Shown here: positions 1 to 6,965 of the stretch, piece by piece | How positions within the stretch are numbered: the stretch's first letter is position 1 | How the letters are laid out: the number at the start of each line of letters is the position of its first letter | Source: an uncultured Erysipelotrichaceae bacterium | GTDB taxonomy: Bacteria; Bacillota_I; Bacilli_A; RF39; UBA660 | NCBI GenBank assembly: GCA_902795675.1 | Contig: CADBLZ010000062.1 | Location: forward strand, 1 to 13,104 | DNA length: 13,104 nucleotides | Reading direction: 5' to 3' | The notes under the pieces: generated by a model | Seen by the model: the letters and a program-made list of their open reading frames with translations, nothing else | Database searches by the model: none | What the model was told of the DNA's origin: nothing | Position numbers and translations under genes: made by a program

Positions 1-323
1 ATAGCACCAGTTGCTCTTCCTAAACTATCTAATGGTAGATACTTTTCATATGAACTTGTTACTAAATCTTCAGGATTAAAAAAAGGTTTATTATTATTTA
101 TAGCTACTGAAGGTGTTCCGTTATATTCTGGAATCGAATCAAGTGTAATAACTATATTGTTATCACTTTCTATTTCTTTAACACTTGTTTCATTATTAAC
201 ATTCTCTTGAACATGCTCTTCTTCCTTCTTAACTGAATAACTATCATTTTTAGAAAAATCACCAATAAAAAATACAAGTAATAAAATAACAACGATTAAT
301 AGTAAACTTTTCTTCTTTTTCAT
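1..323 (-). CDS. DNA/RNA non-specific endonuclease (EndA/NUC1 type), N-terminal part
   Basis: Partial gene: only the first 107 residues lie in the window, and the catalytic domain runs off the left edge. Translation from the ATG at 321-323 gives a lysine-rich start, a hydrophobic segment at about residues 7-20 (signal peptide or membrane anchor) and a charged low-complexity linker at about 24-55. Then comes IPEYNGTPSVAINNN (64-78), followed by PFFNPEDL and PLDSLGRA (97-104). That conserved lead-in is characteristic of secreted Gram-positive Endonuclease_NS proteins, which cut DNA and RNA outside the membrane for nutrition or DNA uptake. The DRGH catalytic motif would be outside the window, so activity cannot be judged. 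No good Shine-Dalgarno precedes the ATG; an in-frame TTG lies three codons upstream. Family assignment is from recognised N-terminal motifs. Confidence 0.72.
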   Translation of the reverse strand, partial: MKKKKSLLLIVVILLLVFFIGDFSKNDSYSVKKEEEHVQENVNNETSVKEIESDNNIVITLDSIPEYNGTPSVAINNNKPFFNPEDLVTSSYEKYLPLDSLGRATGA

Positions 324-349
324 TACAATCAAACCATTCTACTATAAAC

Positions 350-358
350 ATTATATCA
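350..358 (-). promoter_or_regulatory. Extended -10 promoter for the nuclease gene
   Basis: On the minus strand this reads TGATATAAT: a perfect TATAAT with a TGn extension. No convincing -35 lies 17 bases upstream. The predicted start near 343 leaves a leader of only about 20 bases before the ATG at 323. It sits just downstream of the terminator of the preceding gene, so the nuclease gene is probably transcribed separately. Confidence 0.55.
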
Positions 359-369
359 CCTAAATAATA

Positions 370-393
370 AAAAGAACTATCGCTAGTTCTTTT
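370..393 (-). terminator. Rho-independent terminator of the alpha/beta hydrolase gene
   Basis: A 10-bp perfect inverted repeat (370-379 with 384-393, loop TCGC) is followed on the minus strand by a T-rich tract. The right arm includes part of the TAA stop codon at 392-394, so the hairpin overlaps the end of the gene. Confidence 0.8.
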
Positions 394-1102
394 ACTTAAC
401 ACCATTTATAATCTTTACTAATTCTTCTGTATTAGTATTAGCAATATCATGTGATCCATCCTTAATAAAGAAAACTTTCTTCTTATATTCATCACTTAAA
501 CTATTATAAACATATAATGGATTAACCATCTTATCTTTACTTCCATATATAATATTAATATCTTTACTATCTATCTTAGTTAGTTCATCTATTAAACTAA
601 CTCTTACAATATTTTGATAAGTTCTATTTAAAAACTTGGTACCATGAATCATATATTCATTCTTAACAATATATTTTAAATATAAATCTCTAATAAAATT
701 TCTAATTGATTTTAAAAATCTTGGTGTTTTAATCATCTTTTTAGATCTATCTGCATTTCTTGTTATTGCTGGTGATACAAGAATTAACTTTTGTTTATTA
801 TTAAATAATAAATTATATTTAATTGCTACTGCTCCCCCAAATGAGTAACCTAATACATAATCTATTTTTAAATTGTTATTAACTATATAATCATTAACAT
901 ATGAAGCAAAGTTATCTAAGTTCCATTCCTTCTCTTTGGGTTCAGGTTCATGACAAAAACCAGGAAAGTTTAGTTTATAAACTTTATAATTCTTACTTAA
1001 TTCATTAACAAACTTTTCTCTATTCCACCATGCATCTTTTTTATCAGTTTGTGATGTATAGTTAATATCATTCCAACCATGTAATAATAAAATAGATTTC
1101 AT
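392..1102 (-). CDS. Alpha/beta hydrolase
   Basis: A 236-residue serine hydrolase of the alpha/beta fold, about the normal size for a single-domain member. The HGW motif near the N-terminus (8-10) fits the oxyanion hole. The nucleophile elbow is GYSFG (85-89, Ser87). Asp190 in GSKDKMVNP and His218 in DGSHD complete the usual triad order Ser-Asp-His. There is no signal peptide, so it should be cytoplasmic. A helical insertion at about 115-165 is a probable cap domain over the active site. The substrate cannot be told from sequence; a small ester or acyl thioester is the general expectation. GGTGAT lies just before the ATG. The gene has its own promoter-like element upstream and its own terminator, so it looks monocistronic. 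Confidence 0.85.
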   Translation of the reverse strand: MKSILLLHGWNDINYTSQTDKKDAWWNREKFVNELSKNYKVYKLNFPGFCHEPEPKEKEWNLDNFASYVNDYIVNNNLKIDYVLGYSFGGAVAIKYNLLFNNKQKLILVSPAITRNADRSKKMIKTPRFLKSIRNFIRDLYLKYIVKNEYMIHGTKFLNRTYQNIVRVSLIDELTKIDSKDINIIYGSKDKMVNPLYVYNSLSDEYKKKVFFIKDGSHDIANTNTEELVKIINGVK

Positions 1103-1117
1103 CTTATCACCAACTAA

Positions 1118-1126
1118 ATTATAACA
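1118..1126 (-). promoter_or_regulatory. Extended -10 promoter for the alpha/beta hydrolase
   Basis: TGTTATAAT on the minus strand, directly after the T tract of the preceding terminator, with no recognisable -35. The predicted start near 1111 leaves only about 9 bases before the ATG, almost exactly the GGTGATAAG ribosome site. Confidence 0.55.
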
Positions 1127-1130
1127 TAAT

Positions 1131-1157
1131 AAAAAGAACTAATATTTAGTTCTTTTT
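1131..1157 (-). terminator. Terminator after the Ham1-like gene
   Basis: An 11-bp perfect inverted repeat (1131-1141 with 1147-1157, 5-base loop) followed on the minus strand by TTTTTATTATG. The TAA stop at 1146-1148 falls in the loop and right arm. Its arm core AAAGAACTA is the same as in the terminator at 370-393. Confidence 0.8.
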
Positions 1158-1697
1158 TAAATAGTTATATAACTTAATATAAGCTTCATCATCAAAGAAT
1201 TTATACTGTTCTTCTTCACTCATTTCGGAGAATGTTCTAGTATCTCCTTCAGGAATGAATATCTTATCATATCCATATCCTCTATAACCTTCTCTTACTG
1301 TATCTGATACAGTACCTCTAGAAATAGAAGTAAATGATATTGGTTCACCACCAGGTTCACAATAACTAATAACTTCTACCCAATAACAACTCTTATCTTT
1401 ACCTTCAAGAAGTTTTAAAAAACCATCTGGACCAATAGTATCTTCACAGTATTTAGCAAGTGCTCCTGGAAAGTCTTTTAACGCTGGAAAGCATAAACCA
1501 GAGTCGTTCTTCATTACTGGCATTTGTAACTCTTCAGCTGCATATTTAGCTGAATACTTTGATACTTCTTCACAATCAATGCTTTGTATTTCAGGTGTTT
1601 CTATTTTCTTAGCTACTATTTCTACATCTAAATCTTTAAATATCATATTAGCTAATTTTATTTTACCTTCATTACCTGTTACATAATTAATAACCAT
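1146..1697 (-). CDS. Ham1/RdgB-type non-canonical purine NTP pyrophosphatase (divergent)
   Basis: 183 residues, slightly shorter than RdgB (about 195-200). Family members hydrolyse dITP, ITP and XTP to monophosphates in the cytoplasm, keeping deaminated purines out of DNA and RNA. Visible signatures are the substrate loop TGNEGK (7-12), KNDSGLCFPAL with the general base or metal Asp65, PGALAKY (77-83), GYGYDKIF (140-147) and TFSEMS (155-160). The bacterial SHR base-recognition motif expected after this is absent: the corresponding stretch reads EEQYKFFDDEAY. The substrate range may therefore differ from the classical enzyme. AAGGAGG sits 5 bases before the ATG, a strong site. No separate promoter is evident between this gene and the upstream hairpin, so transcription may come by read-through from the RNase J-like gene. 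The family call is firm; the exact substrate is not. Confidence 0.85.
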   Translation of the reverse strand: MVINYVTGNEGKIKLANMIFKDLDVEIVAKKIETPEIQSIDCEEVSKYSAKYAAEELQMPVMKNDSGLCFPALKDFPGALAKYCEDTIGPDGFLKLLEGKDKSCYWVEVISYCEPGGEPISFTSISRGTVSDTVREGYRGYGYDKIFIPEGDTRTFSEMSEEEQYKFFDDEAYIKLYNYLKKN

Positions 1698-1711
1698 ATA
1701 ATCCTCCTTAA

Positions 1712-1737
1712 AAAAGATTAGTAATAACTAATCTTTT
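1712..1737 (-). terminator. Hairpin after the RNase J-like gene, possibly a leaky terminator
   Basis: An 11-bp perfect inverted repeat (1712-1722 with 1727-1737, loop AATA) followed on the minus strand by six T and then the AAGGAGG of the next gene. The right arm overlaps the TAA stop at 1736-1738. With no clear promoter in the 38-base gap, partial read-through into the Ham1-like gene is likely. Confidence 0.65.
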
Positions 1738-2959
1738 ATATTTCTAAATCTGTTAAATTTAATTCTGGATAGTTAATATATTTATCATTATCCTCTGTAT
1801 GTATATGTTTAAGATATTTATATTTTAAAGTAGTAGTTACAAACTCTCTTGCTTCTTCATCATTATGACCAGAAGTATGTTTGTAATAAACTTTAATACC
1901 AGCAGCTTTCATATTTTCAATAAAAATTCTCATTTCTGGACGATCTAAATATCCATCCCACATAGAGTAGATTAAACAAGCATCTTTAACATAACCTTTA
2001 TCAATATATAGTTTTTTTATTTCATTAAACATTTCTGGTTTAATTAAGAAAACATATTTACTAAAAGGCATTAAAGCATGTGCATCTCTATCACTAAAAT
2101 TATTAATATATTTCTTATATGATGTACCTTCTTTTTCCTTTAAATATTTAGGTATAAAAGTATATACATCTCTAAAATCATTTTCATTCTTAGGATTAGG
2201 ATTAGGTACTACCTTACCTAACTTATCTAAATAATCTCCTATACTAGCTATTGTAGGATCTTCTATAAAGATATGATCTGCTCTATAACTAGCTTTATAT
2301 GTTGTAATAAGTCGATCTATATTGGAGGAAGATGTAACAACAAATACTTGTCTATATCTTCTCATTATCTTATATAATTCATATTGTAATTGATCTTCTT
2401 CTTTTTTCTTATCATTATTAGGTCGTGTAATAGTTGCACCTTCCATACAAAGAACATCAACTTCTTTAATATCTTCAATTGCTTTCTTAACTAAATAACC
2501 TTGTCTACCATGTTCTCTAAAGTCAGACATATGAAGTACTCTCTTACCATCTACTTCTACTAAGAACATACAAGAATTATAAGCTGAATGATCAACTTGA
2601 TAAGTTACAATTTTAAAATCATCTAAAGTAATAATATCGCCAGGTTCAAATAAAGTTACTTTTCTTGCAATACCTTGTTCATAAAAATCTGCAATAATTT
2701 TATAAACACCTAGTGCTTCTCTTTCTACATATACAGGAACGTCTTTAGGAACATCATTAATAAAACCAATATGATCATCATGATTATGTGTAATAAAGAC
2801 ACCTAAAGTATTATTCCAATCAATATCTGGAGTAGCATCTTTAATACCATCATTTACACATTTACCGTAATCAATAATGATCTTATTTCCTTTATTAGAA
2901 GTAATTTCAGTAACTGAGCACCCCTTCTTATTAGTTCCCTTAACAACTCTAACTTTCAT
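1736..2959 (-). CDS. RNase J-like metallo-beta-lactamase/beta-CASP family protein
   Basis: 407 residues from the preferred ATG at 2957-2959. An in-frame ATG two codons upstream lies only 2 bases after AAAGGG, whereas this one is 8 bases away. The metal-binding set is complete: HNHDDH (58-63) matches HxHxDH, with His124 in VDHSAYNS and Asp146 in SDFREHG. EGATITR (173-179) then fits beta-CASP motif A, and HTSGH (361-365) resembles motif C of RNase J. The fold suggests an RNA- or nucleic-acid-cleaving zinc hydrolase in the cytoplasm. It is clearly shorter than RNase J1/J2 (about 555 residues) and lacks room for their C-terminal dimerisation domain. It is therefore probably a separate clade of beta-CASP proteins rather than the main RNase J. 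It is divergent from the kinase-like gene. Confidence 0.8.
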   Translation of the reverse strand: MKVRVVKGTNKKGCSVTEITSNKGNKIIIDYGKCVNDGIKDATPDIDWNNTLGVFITHNHDDHIGFINDVPKDVPVYVEREALGVYKIIADFYEQGIARKVTLFEPGDIITLDDFKIVTYQVDHSAYNSCMFLVEVDGKRVLHMSDFREHGRQGYLVKKAIEDIKEVDVLCMEGATITRPNNDKKKEEDQLQYELYKIMRRYRQVFVVTSSSNIDRLITTYKASYRADHIFIEDPTIASIGDYLDKLGKVVPNPNPKNENDFRDVYTFIPKYLKEKEGTSYKKYINNFSDRDAHALMPFSKYVFLIKPEMFNEIKKLYIDKGYVKDACLIYSMWDGYLDRPEMRIFIENMKAAGIKVYYKHTSGHNDEEAREFVTTTLKYKYLKHIHTEDNDKYINYPELNLTDLEI

Positions 2960-2999
2960 TAACATCGCCCTTTACAATCACTTATGTAGATACCTGCGC

Positions 3000-3013
3000 G
3001 CCATTTTTATGGC
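3000..3013 (-). repeat. Small GC-rich hairpin in the 5' leader of the RNase J-like gene
   Basis: GCCAT and ATGGC (3000-3004 and 3009-3013) form a 5-bp stem with a 4-base loop, next to a GCGCGC run (2996-3001) that stands out in this AT-rich DNA. It falls at the predicted start of the minus-strand transcript, so it could be a 5' stem that protects the mRNA or binds a regulator. Role is inference. Confidence 0.4.
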
Positions 3014-3016
3014 TTC

Positions 3017-3045
3017 ATTATAACACTCTTTACACAAAAAATAAA
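3017..3045 (-). promoter_or_regulatory. Promoter of the RNase J-like gene
   Basis: The -10 is TATAAT (3017-3022) with a TGT extension (3023-3025). A weak -35, TTTATT, lies 17 bases upstream at 3040-3045. The predicted start is near 3010, giving a leader of about 50 bases with a hairpin at its very start. Confidence 0.6.
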
Positions 3046-3063
3046 GTATTTTTTATTTGCTTT

Positions 3064-3076
3064 ACATTTCAAATGT
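3064..3076. repeat. 13-base palindrome in the divergent intergenic region
   Basis: ACATTT-C-AAATGT is a perfect 6-1-6 inverted repeat lying between the minus-strand promoter (3017-3045) and the plus-strand promoters (3082-3129), a natural place for an operator serving both. TTTACA occurs at 3029, 3061 and 3082, more often than expected. The binding protein is unknown; chance cannot be excluded in AT-rich DNA. Confidence 0.35.
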
Positions 3077-3081
3077 TAACG

Positions 3082-3110
3082 TTTACAAATAGAGCAAAAT
3101 TTTATAAAAT
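3082..3110 (+). promoter_or_regulatory. Plus-strand promoter P1 of the kinase-like gene
   Basis: TTTACA (3082-3087) and TAAAAT (3105-3110) are separated by exactly 17 bases, each matching the vegetative consensus in five of six positions. It predicts transcription from about 3117. Confidence 0.5.
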
Positions 3111-3129
3111 ATAGTTCCTGTGCTAGAAT
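3101..3129 (+). promoter_or_regulatory. Plus-strand promoter P2 of the kinase-like gene
   Basis: TTTATA (3101-3106), a 17-base spacer, and TAGAAT (3124-3129) with a TGC extension. The start would be near 3136, leaving about 16 bases that contain AAAGGTG before the ATG. It overlaps P1, so only one or both may be used. Confidence 0.5.
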
Positions 3130-3151
3130 TATATATACGAAAGGTGATTTT

Positions 3152-3853
3152 ATGCTAACTTACAATTTCGACGACAAAACATATCGTCGTTTACCATTTA
3201 AAAAAGATGGTGTTTCTTCAAGTGTATACGAATCACAAGATGAGTATTTAAAAATCTACCATTCATGGGATTACATAGATTCATATAAAATATCACCTGA
3301 AGTATTTAAAAAACTTAGTACACTAAGACATAAGAATTTCATTCATCTACTAAAGATGATACCTCAAAAAGGTGTTCAAGAAATTCAAACCAAACAGGAT
3401 CTAGCAGGTTATACATCAGCTAAAATAACAGAAGCTAGAATAAACATTATGAAACAAGACTACTTATACACTCTTAAATGTTTTAAAGACTTACTAGAAG
3501 TAGCTAAAGAAATGTCTTCTCTGGGTTTAATAATGTGTGATACTAATGCTGGTAACATTTTAACAACATCTAATGGTTTAGTTATTATTGATCCCGATCA
3601 ATATGACGAATTCATTGGTGAACAAGCAAAACTAGAAAGAGCTAATCGTAAATTCGCTTTAGCTTACTTAGAAGCTGAATATGATAAATATTTTAATTTC
3701 TACGATAAATATTTATATGACAGAGTATCAACAATCTTCACTTTTGAAAATGATGAACTAGAAAGTGATAAAATTGCACTTGAAGCATTAGATTCAAGAA
3801 TACATAATCAAGATATATATAAATTAATTAGGGGGAATAGATATGGAGAATAA
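3152..3853 (+). CDS. Protein-kinase-fold protein, atypical
   Basis: 233 residues with the order of a small kinase-like (PKL) fold. There is a short Gly/Ser loop (GVSSSVY, 20-26) and a candidate ATP lysine Lys34 in EYLKIYH. The catalytic loop is MCDTNAGNIL (128-137) with Asp130 and Asn135. The metal motif is IIDPDQY (145-151) with Asp147, replacing DFG. The His of HRD is replaced by Met/Cys. Catalytic Asp, Asn, Lys and metal Asp are all present, so it may be active, phosphorylating a protein or a small molecule. There is no membrane segment, so it is cytoplasmic. AAGGTG lies 5 bases before the ATG. The 3' end overlaps the next gene by 11 bases, implying coupled translation and joint function. 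Family is recognised; substrate and role are unknown. Confidence 0.65.
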   Translation: MLTYNFDDKTYRRLPFKKDGVSSSVYESQDEYLKIYHSWDYIDSYKISPEVFKKLSTLRHKNFIHLLKMIPQKGVQEIQTKQDLAGYTSAKITEARINIMKQDYLYTLKCFKDLLEVAKEMSSLGLIMCDTNAGNILTTSNGLVIIDPDQYDEFIGEQAKLERANRKFALAYLEAEYDKYFNFYDKYLYDRVSTIFTFENDELESDKIALEALDSRIHNQDIYKLIRGNRYGE

Positions 3854-4115
3854 AGGACCAATCGTATTTAATAACAAATATGCCGAAGGAATATATAACT
3901 ATGGTTTTAATCTAGAAATGGAAAGTATTGAACAAATCGGTAAAGATAGATTACACAATCACATCGTTCAAGGTTGTACAATCTCTCAATATAATCGTGC
4001 TAAAGAATTCCAAGAAATTGGTTTAGCAACTGAAAAAGGTTTATACCCAGAAGCTAGTGCTAAAGAATTATGTTCTAGACTAGGTATAGAAATAATAAAA
4101 GGAAGATTAAATTAA
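3843..4115 (+). CDS. Hypothetical 90-residue protein coupled to the kinase-like gene
   Basis: Unrecognised. The ATG at 3843 lies inside the end of the kinase-like gene, with AGGGGG seven bases before it, so translation is coupled. The 90-residue product has no signal peptide or membrane segment and is mixed in charge. The C-terminal half contains predicted helices (ISQYNRAKEFQEIGLA and ASAKELCSRLGIEI). One could suspect a small binding or substrate protein for the kinase, or a DNA-binding-like helix pair, but no known motif is evident. It is followed directly by a strong terminator, so the pair forms a complete two-gene unit. It is probably real because of its ribosome site and position. Confidence 0.7.
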   Translation: MENKGPIVFNNKYAEGIYNYGFNLEMESIEQIGKDRLHNHIVQGCTISQYNRAKEFQEIGLATEKGLYPEASAKELCSRLGIEIIKGRLN

Positions 4116-4125
4116 TCTTCCTTTT
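4097..4125. terminator. Bidirectional terminator between convergent units
   Basis: A 13-bp perfect stem (4097-4109 with 4113-4125, 3-base loop) has a T-rich tract on the plus side and TTTTATTATTTC on the minus side. It lies between the stops at 4113-4115 (plus) and 4126-4128 (minus), ending both the kinase-like unit and the acylation operon. Confidence 0.85.
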
Positions 4126-5196
4126 TTATTTTAATTTAATAAGTGATGTATCACTATATAAATTATTTAAATTATATAATACTAAAATATCATCAACATT
4201 TTTATCTACTAAATAATCACTTACTTTTTTATTATAGTATCTTAAATCAATAACATATGTCTTCTTATATTCGTTAACAATAAAAGGAATAAAAGAATTA
4301 GCATAACTATTCTTTAATATAAGAATCTCTTTATCACTAACAGAATCATTATTAGTTATTTCTATTAATGCATGATTATTATCTAAGAATAATGCATATT
4401 GATTACGTTCTTTTAAATAATCTAAATTATATAAACTATTAGTTATCTTATCTTCTAAAACATAATATACACTTAAATTATTATAAATACTTGGTGCATA
4501 TATTCTATCTTCTAAACCTAAACCAATAACTTTATTTAAACTAGTACCTTTAAAATTATTACTTAATTCTTCTAGTTTAAAATAATCTAGATCTTGATAC
4601 TCATAACCTTTACTCTTCATATATTCCTTATATCCAACATAAGCTCCATATGAAGTCCAGTGATGATCAGTATGATAATACATATTATCATCTTTAAGAT
4701 TACTATCTTTTAAACTATTAATAACATTTATATTATTACTATTCTTAAATGACTTATATAAATCATTTATTTCATCTTCTTCATTGTTACCAATTGTTAA
4801 ACTTAATTTATCTTTATTAATAAGAATTGAATCTGGTACTATCATTACATCAACTGCATTATTAGAACTAAATTCATTAACTCTCTTAATCATTAAGTTC
4901 TTCTTATCATCATCTATCTTCTCTACTTCTGGTACTAAATAATTATCTTTACCTATATAAATACCATTTATATATCTCTTACCTACTAAATATGAAAATC
5001 TATTCTTAATCTTAATAAAATCTACTCTATAAGGGAAATGATCTCCTAAGTATTCTGTTATATTATCTATTTTAAATTCACTTAAATATCTATTTTCAAT
5101 ATCTGAGTACTTTTCTTTCTTACTAGTTATAAACATAATATCAAATATTATTACTATAAATAATATTACTATAAATATATACTTATCTCTTCTCAT
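4126..5196 (-). CDS. DHHW-family protein (AlgX/AlgJ-like SGNH acyltransferase partner)
   Basis: 356 residues, last gene of the acylation operon. An N-terminal membrane anchor (about 6-23) puts the rest outside the cell. ENRYL (34-38) is the usual lead-in of the family, and TDHHW (176-180) is the defining motif, with Asp177 and His178/His179 as the likely catalytic pair. The nucleophile block is KNSYANSF (295-302), Ser297. By analogy with AlgJ/AlgX and related proteins it receives acyl groups exported by the MBOAT partner and places them on hydroxyls of a surface polymer (known of the family; polymer unknown). The start follows the MBOAT stop by 8 bases, and the SD AGGTGA overlaps that stop. 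Confidence 0.85.
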   Translation of the reverse strand: MRRDKYIFIVILFIVIIFDIMFITSKKEKYSDIENRYLSEFKIDNITEYLGDHFPYRVDFIKIKNRFSYLVGKRYINGIYIGKDNYLVPEVEKIDDDKKNLMIKRVNEFSSNNAVDVMIVPDSILINKDKLSLTIGNNEEDEINDLYKSFKNSNNINVINSLKDSNLKDDNMYYHTDHHWTSYGAYVGYKEYMKSKGYEYQDLDYFKLEELSNNFKGTSLNKVIGLGLEDRIYAPSIYNNLSVYYVLEDKITNSLYNLDYLKERNQYALFLDNNHALIEITNNDSVSDKEILILKNSYANSFIPFIVNEYKKTYVIDLRYYNKKVSDYLVDKNVDDILVLYNLNNLYSDTSLIKLK

Positions 5197-5204
5197 AATA
5201 TCAC

Positions 5205-6521
5205 CTAAAAATTAGTATATAAGAATGGACTAAATGATCCACCTAGAATATAACTAATAACTAATATAAATAAACCTATATAACAAATAACAGATAGAAT
5301 AGATACATATTTATTATCTAATAACTTTTTCATCTTATCAGGTAATTTAAAACATAATATAATTCCCACTACTAGTAATAAAATATTCTCTTTTAAATAG
5401 AATACAAAATTACTATCTAGATAATGATTAGTAAATAAACTTCTAATAAAATGACCCATTTCATTAAAGTCACTAATACTAAAGAAAATATAACCAAATA
5501 AGAAGATTACTACTGTATAGATATGTTGTAAGAAGTTAGGTAACTTACTTAACTTATCTTTTAAAACATACTTCTCTATAATTAATATAATTCCATAATA
5601 TAAACCCCATAACATAAAGTTAATAGTTCTACCATGCCATATACCTGTTAAACACCATACAATAAGTAAATTAATAATATGTCTAAATACTCCTACTCGA
5701 TTACCACCTAAAGGAATATATACATAATCTCTAAAGAAAGTACTTAAACTAATGTGCCATCTACGCCAATAATCAGTTATTGATTTAGCGATATATGGGT
5801 AATCAAAGTTCTCTTTATACTTAAGACCTATCATCTTACCTAAACCAATAGCCATATCAGAATAACTAGCAAAATCAATATATAATTGTAAGGCAAAAGA
5901 TACTAAGTATAATAAACATACTAAACTACTTTTATCACTAATAGCACCTAGATTACTAACTAATAAGCCTAAATTATCCGCTACTAATACCTTCTTAATT
6001 AAACCACTTAAGAATCTTCTAAATCCACTATAAATATCTTCATCTTTATAATCGAAATCTTTTAGATTCTCATATAAATCACTATACTTACTTATTGGAC
6101 CCATTGTTACATGTGTAAATAACATAGAAGAAGTAAAATAATAAAAGATATTCTTTATAATAGAACACTTCTTATTATATAGATCAACTATATAACTTAT
6201 ATTATTAAAAGTATAAAAACTAATACCTAAAGGTAATACTAAATTAGTATTATATTTAAATAAACCTAAAACTACTAAGTTAATTAATAAATTAATTATT
6301 AAAACAAATTTATTACGATATTTATTAATAACAAAACTATATAAATAATTAAATAACGTAACAGCTAGTAATATTATTAAATTAAATAAACCACTAAAAT
6401 AATAAAATATAATACTAAATAATAATAGGACATATATCTTACATTTCTTTGGTACTACATAAAATAATAATAAAAATATTGGTAAAAAAAAGAATATAAA
6501 TAATAGACTATTAAAAGCCAT
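5205..6521 (-). CDS. MBOAT family membrane O-acyltransferase (AlgI/DltB-like)
   Basis: 438 residues, mostly hydrophobic, with about ten predicted membrane segments; normal length for the family is about 400-470. Recognised motifs are GPISKYSD (141-148), FASYSDMAIGLGKM (217-230), the signature YWRRWHISLSTFFRDYVYIPLGG (251-273) and the catalytic histidine in IWHG (294-297, His296). MBOAT proteins take an acyl donor in the cytoplasm and pass the acyl group, usually acetyl, to an extracellular acceptor. The start overlaps the upstream stop by one base (TAATG), so translation is coupled to the lipoprotein. Neighbour DHHW protein supports an O-acetylation role on a surface glycan or teichoic polymer; which one is unknown. 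Confidence 0.92.
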   Translation of the reverse strand: MAFNSLLFIFFFLPIFLLLFYVVPKKCKIYVLLLFSIIFYYFSGLFNLIILLAVTLFNYLYSFVINKYRNKFVLIINLLINLVVLGLFKYNTNLVLPLGISFYTFNNISYIVDLYNKKCSIIKNIFYYFTSSMLFTHVTMGPISKYSDLYENLKDFDYKDEDIYSGFRRFLSGLIKKVLVADNLGLLVSNLGAISDKSSLVCLLYLVSFALQLYIDFASYSDMAIGLGKMIGLKYKENFDYPYIAKSITDYWRRWHISLSTFFRDYVYIPLGGNRVGVFRHIINLLIVWCLTGIWHGRTINFMLWGLYYGIILIIEKYVLKDKLSKLPNFLQHIYTVVIFLFGYIFFSISDFNEMGHFIRSLFTNHYLDSNFVFYLKENILLLVVGIILCFKLPDKMKKLLDNKYVSILSVICYIGLFILVISYILGGSFSPFLYTNF

Positions 6522-6964
6522 TATTCAACATATCCTTTTATTACATCATACATAGCATCATTGTCTTCACTAACAATATAAATTAAATAATTACCAATAC
6601 TAGTTTCTAATCTATTCTTAATTAATTTAACAGCTTCAGGTGAATATAAATCACTTTGATTTTCTAATACTTTAAATAGATTATCCATTTGTTTCTTTAC
6701 TTCCTTAGTATTCTTATCATCTACTTTTAAAATAGCATAGAAGTAACCATTAGATAAACTACTACTCTTAATTTCATATTCATCTAATAAAGAAACATCT
6801 AAACCATAAATAGCTTTTAATTCATCCTTATCCATATCTTCCATATTAGTATAGATAGAAGCTACTTCTTCAGAAGCTTTCTTTAAATCTAAATTAGTAA
6901 CACTTTCTTTACCGCATCCAGTAACTAAAAATAATAAAACAAATAATATTAAAACTTTTTTCAT
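6521..6964 (-). CDS. DUF4358 lipoprotein of the acylation operon
   Basis: 147 residues: signal peptide, lipobox LVTGC with Cys17 as the lipidation site, then a soluble extracellular domain of about 130 residues. Features such as IYGLDVSLLDEYEIKSSSLSNGYFYAILKV and the C-terminal GNYLIYIVSEDND resemble DUF4358, a family repeatedly found beside MBOAT and DHHW genes in Bacillota. Its molecular function is unknown; an accessory or regulatory part of the acylation complex at the outer face of the membrane is likely. AAGGAGA is 6 bases before the ATG, one base separates it from the upstream stop, and it overlaps the next start by one base. Confidence 0.78.
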   Translation of the reverse strand: MKKVLILFVLLFLVTGCGKESVTNLDLKKASEEVASIYTNMEDMDKDELKAIYGLDVSLLDEYEIKSSSLSNGYFYAILKVDDKNTKEVKKQMDNLFKVLENQSDLYSPEAVKLIKNRLETSIGNYLIYIVSEDNDAMYDVIKGYVE

Positions 6965-6965
6965 A

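Noticed and set aside
1698..1740. Riboswitch or attenuator before the Ham1-like gene
   Set aside because: Only one short hairpin with T tract is present, overlapping the upstream stop; no aptamer-sized structure fits.
2996..3013. Attachment site or mobile-element border from the GCGCGC run
   Set aside because: No integrase, transposase, target duplication or matching repeat seen; it fits a small leader hairpin.
392..4115. TGA read as Trp (genetic code 4)
   Set aside because: Genes are intact in the standard code, with Trp as TGG in conserved positions such as IWHG and the DHHW motif.
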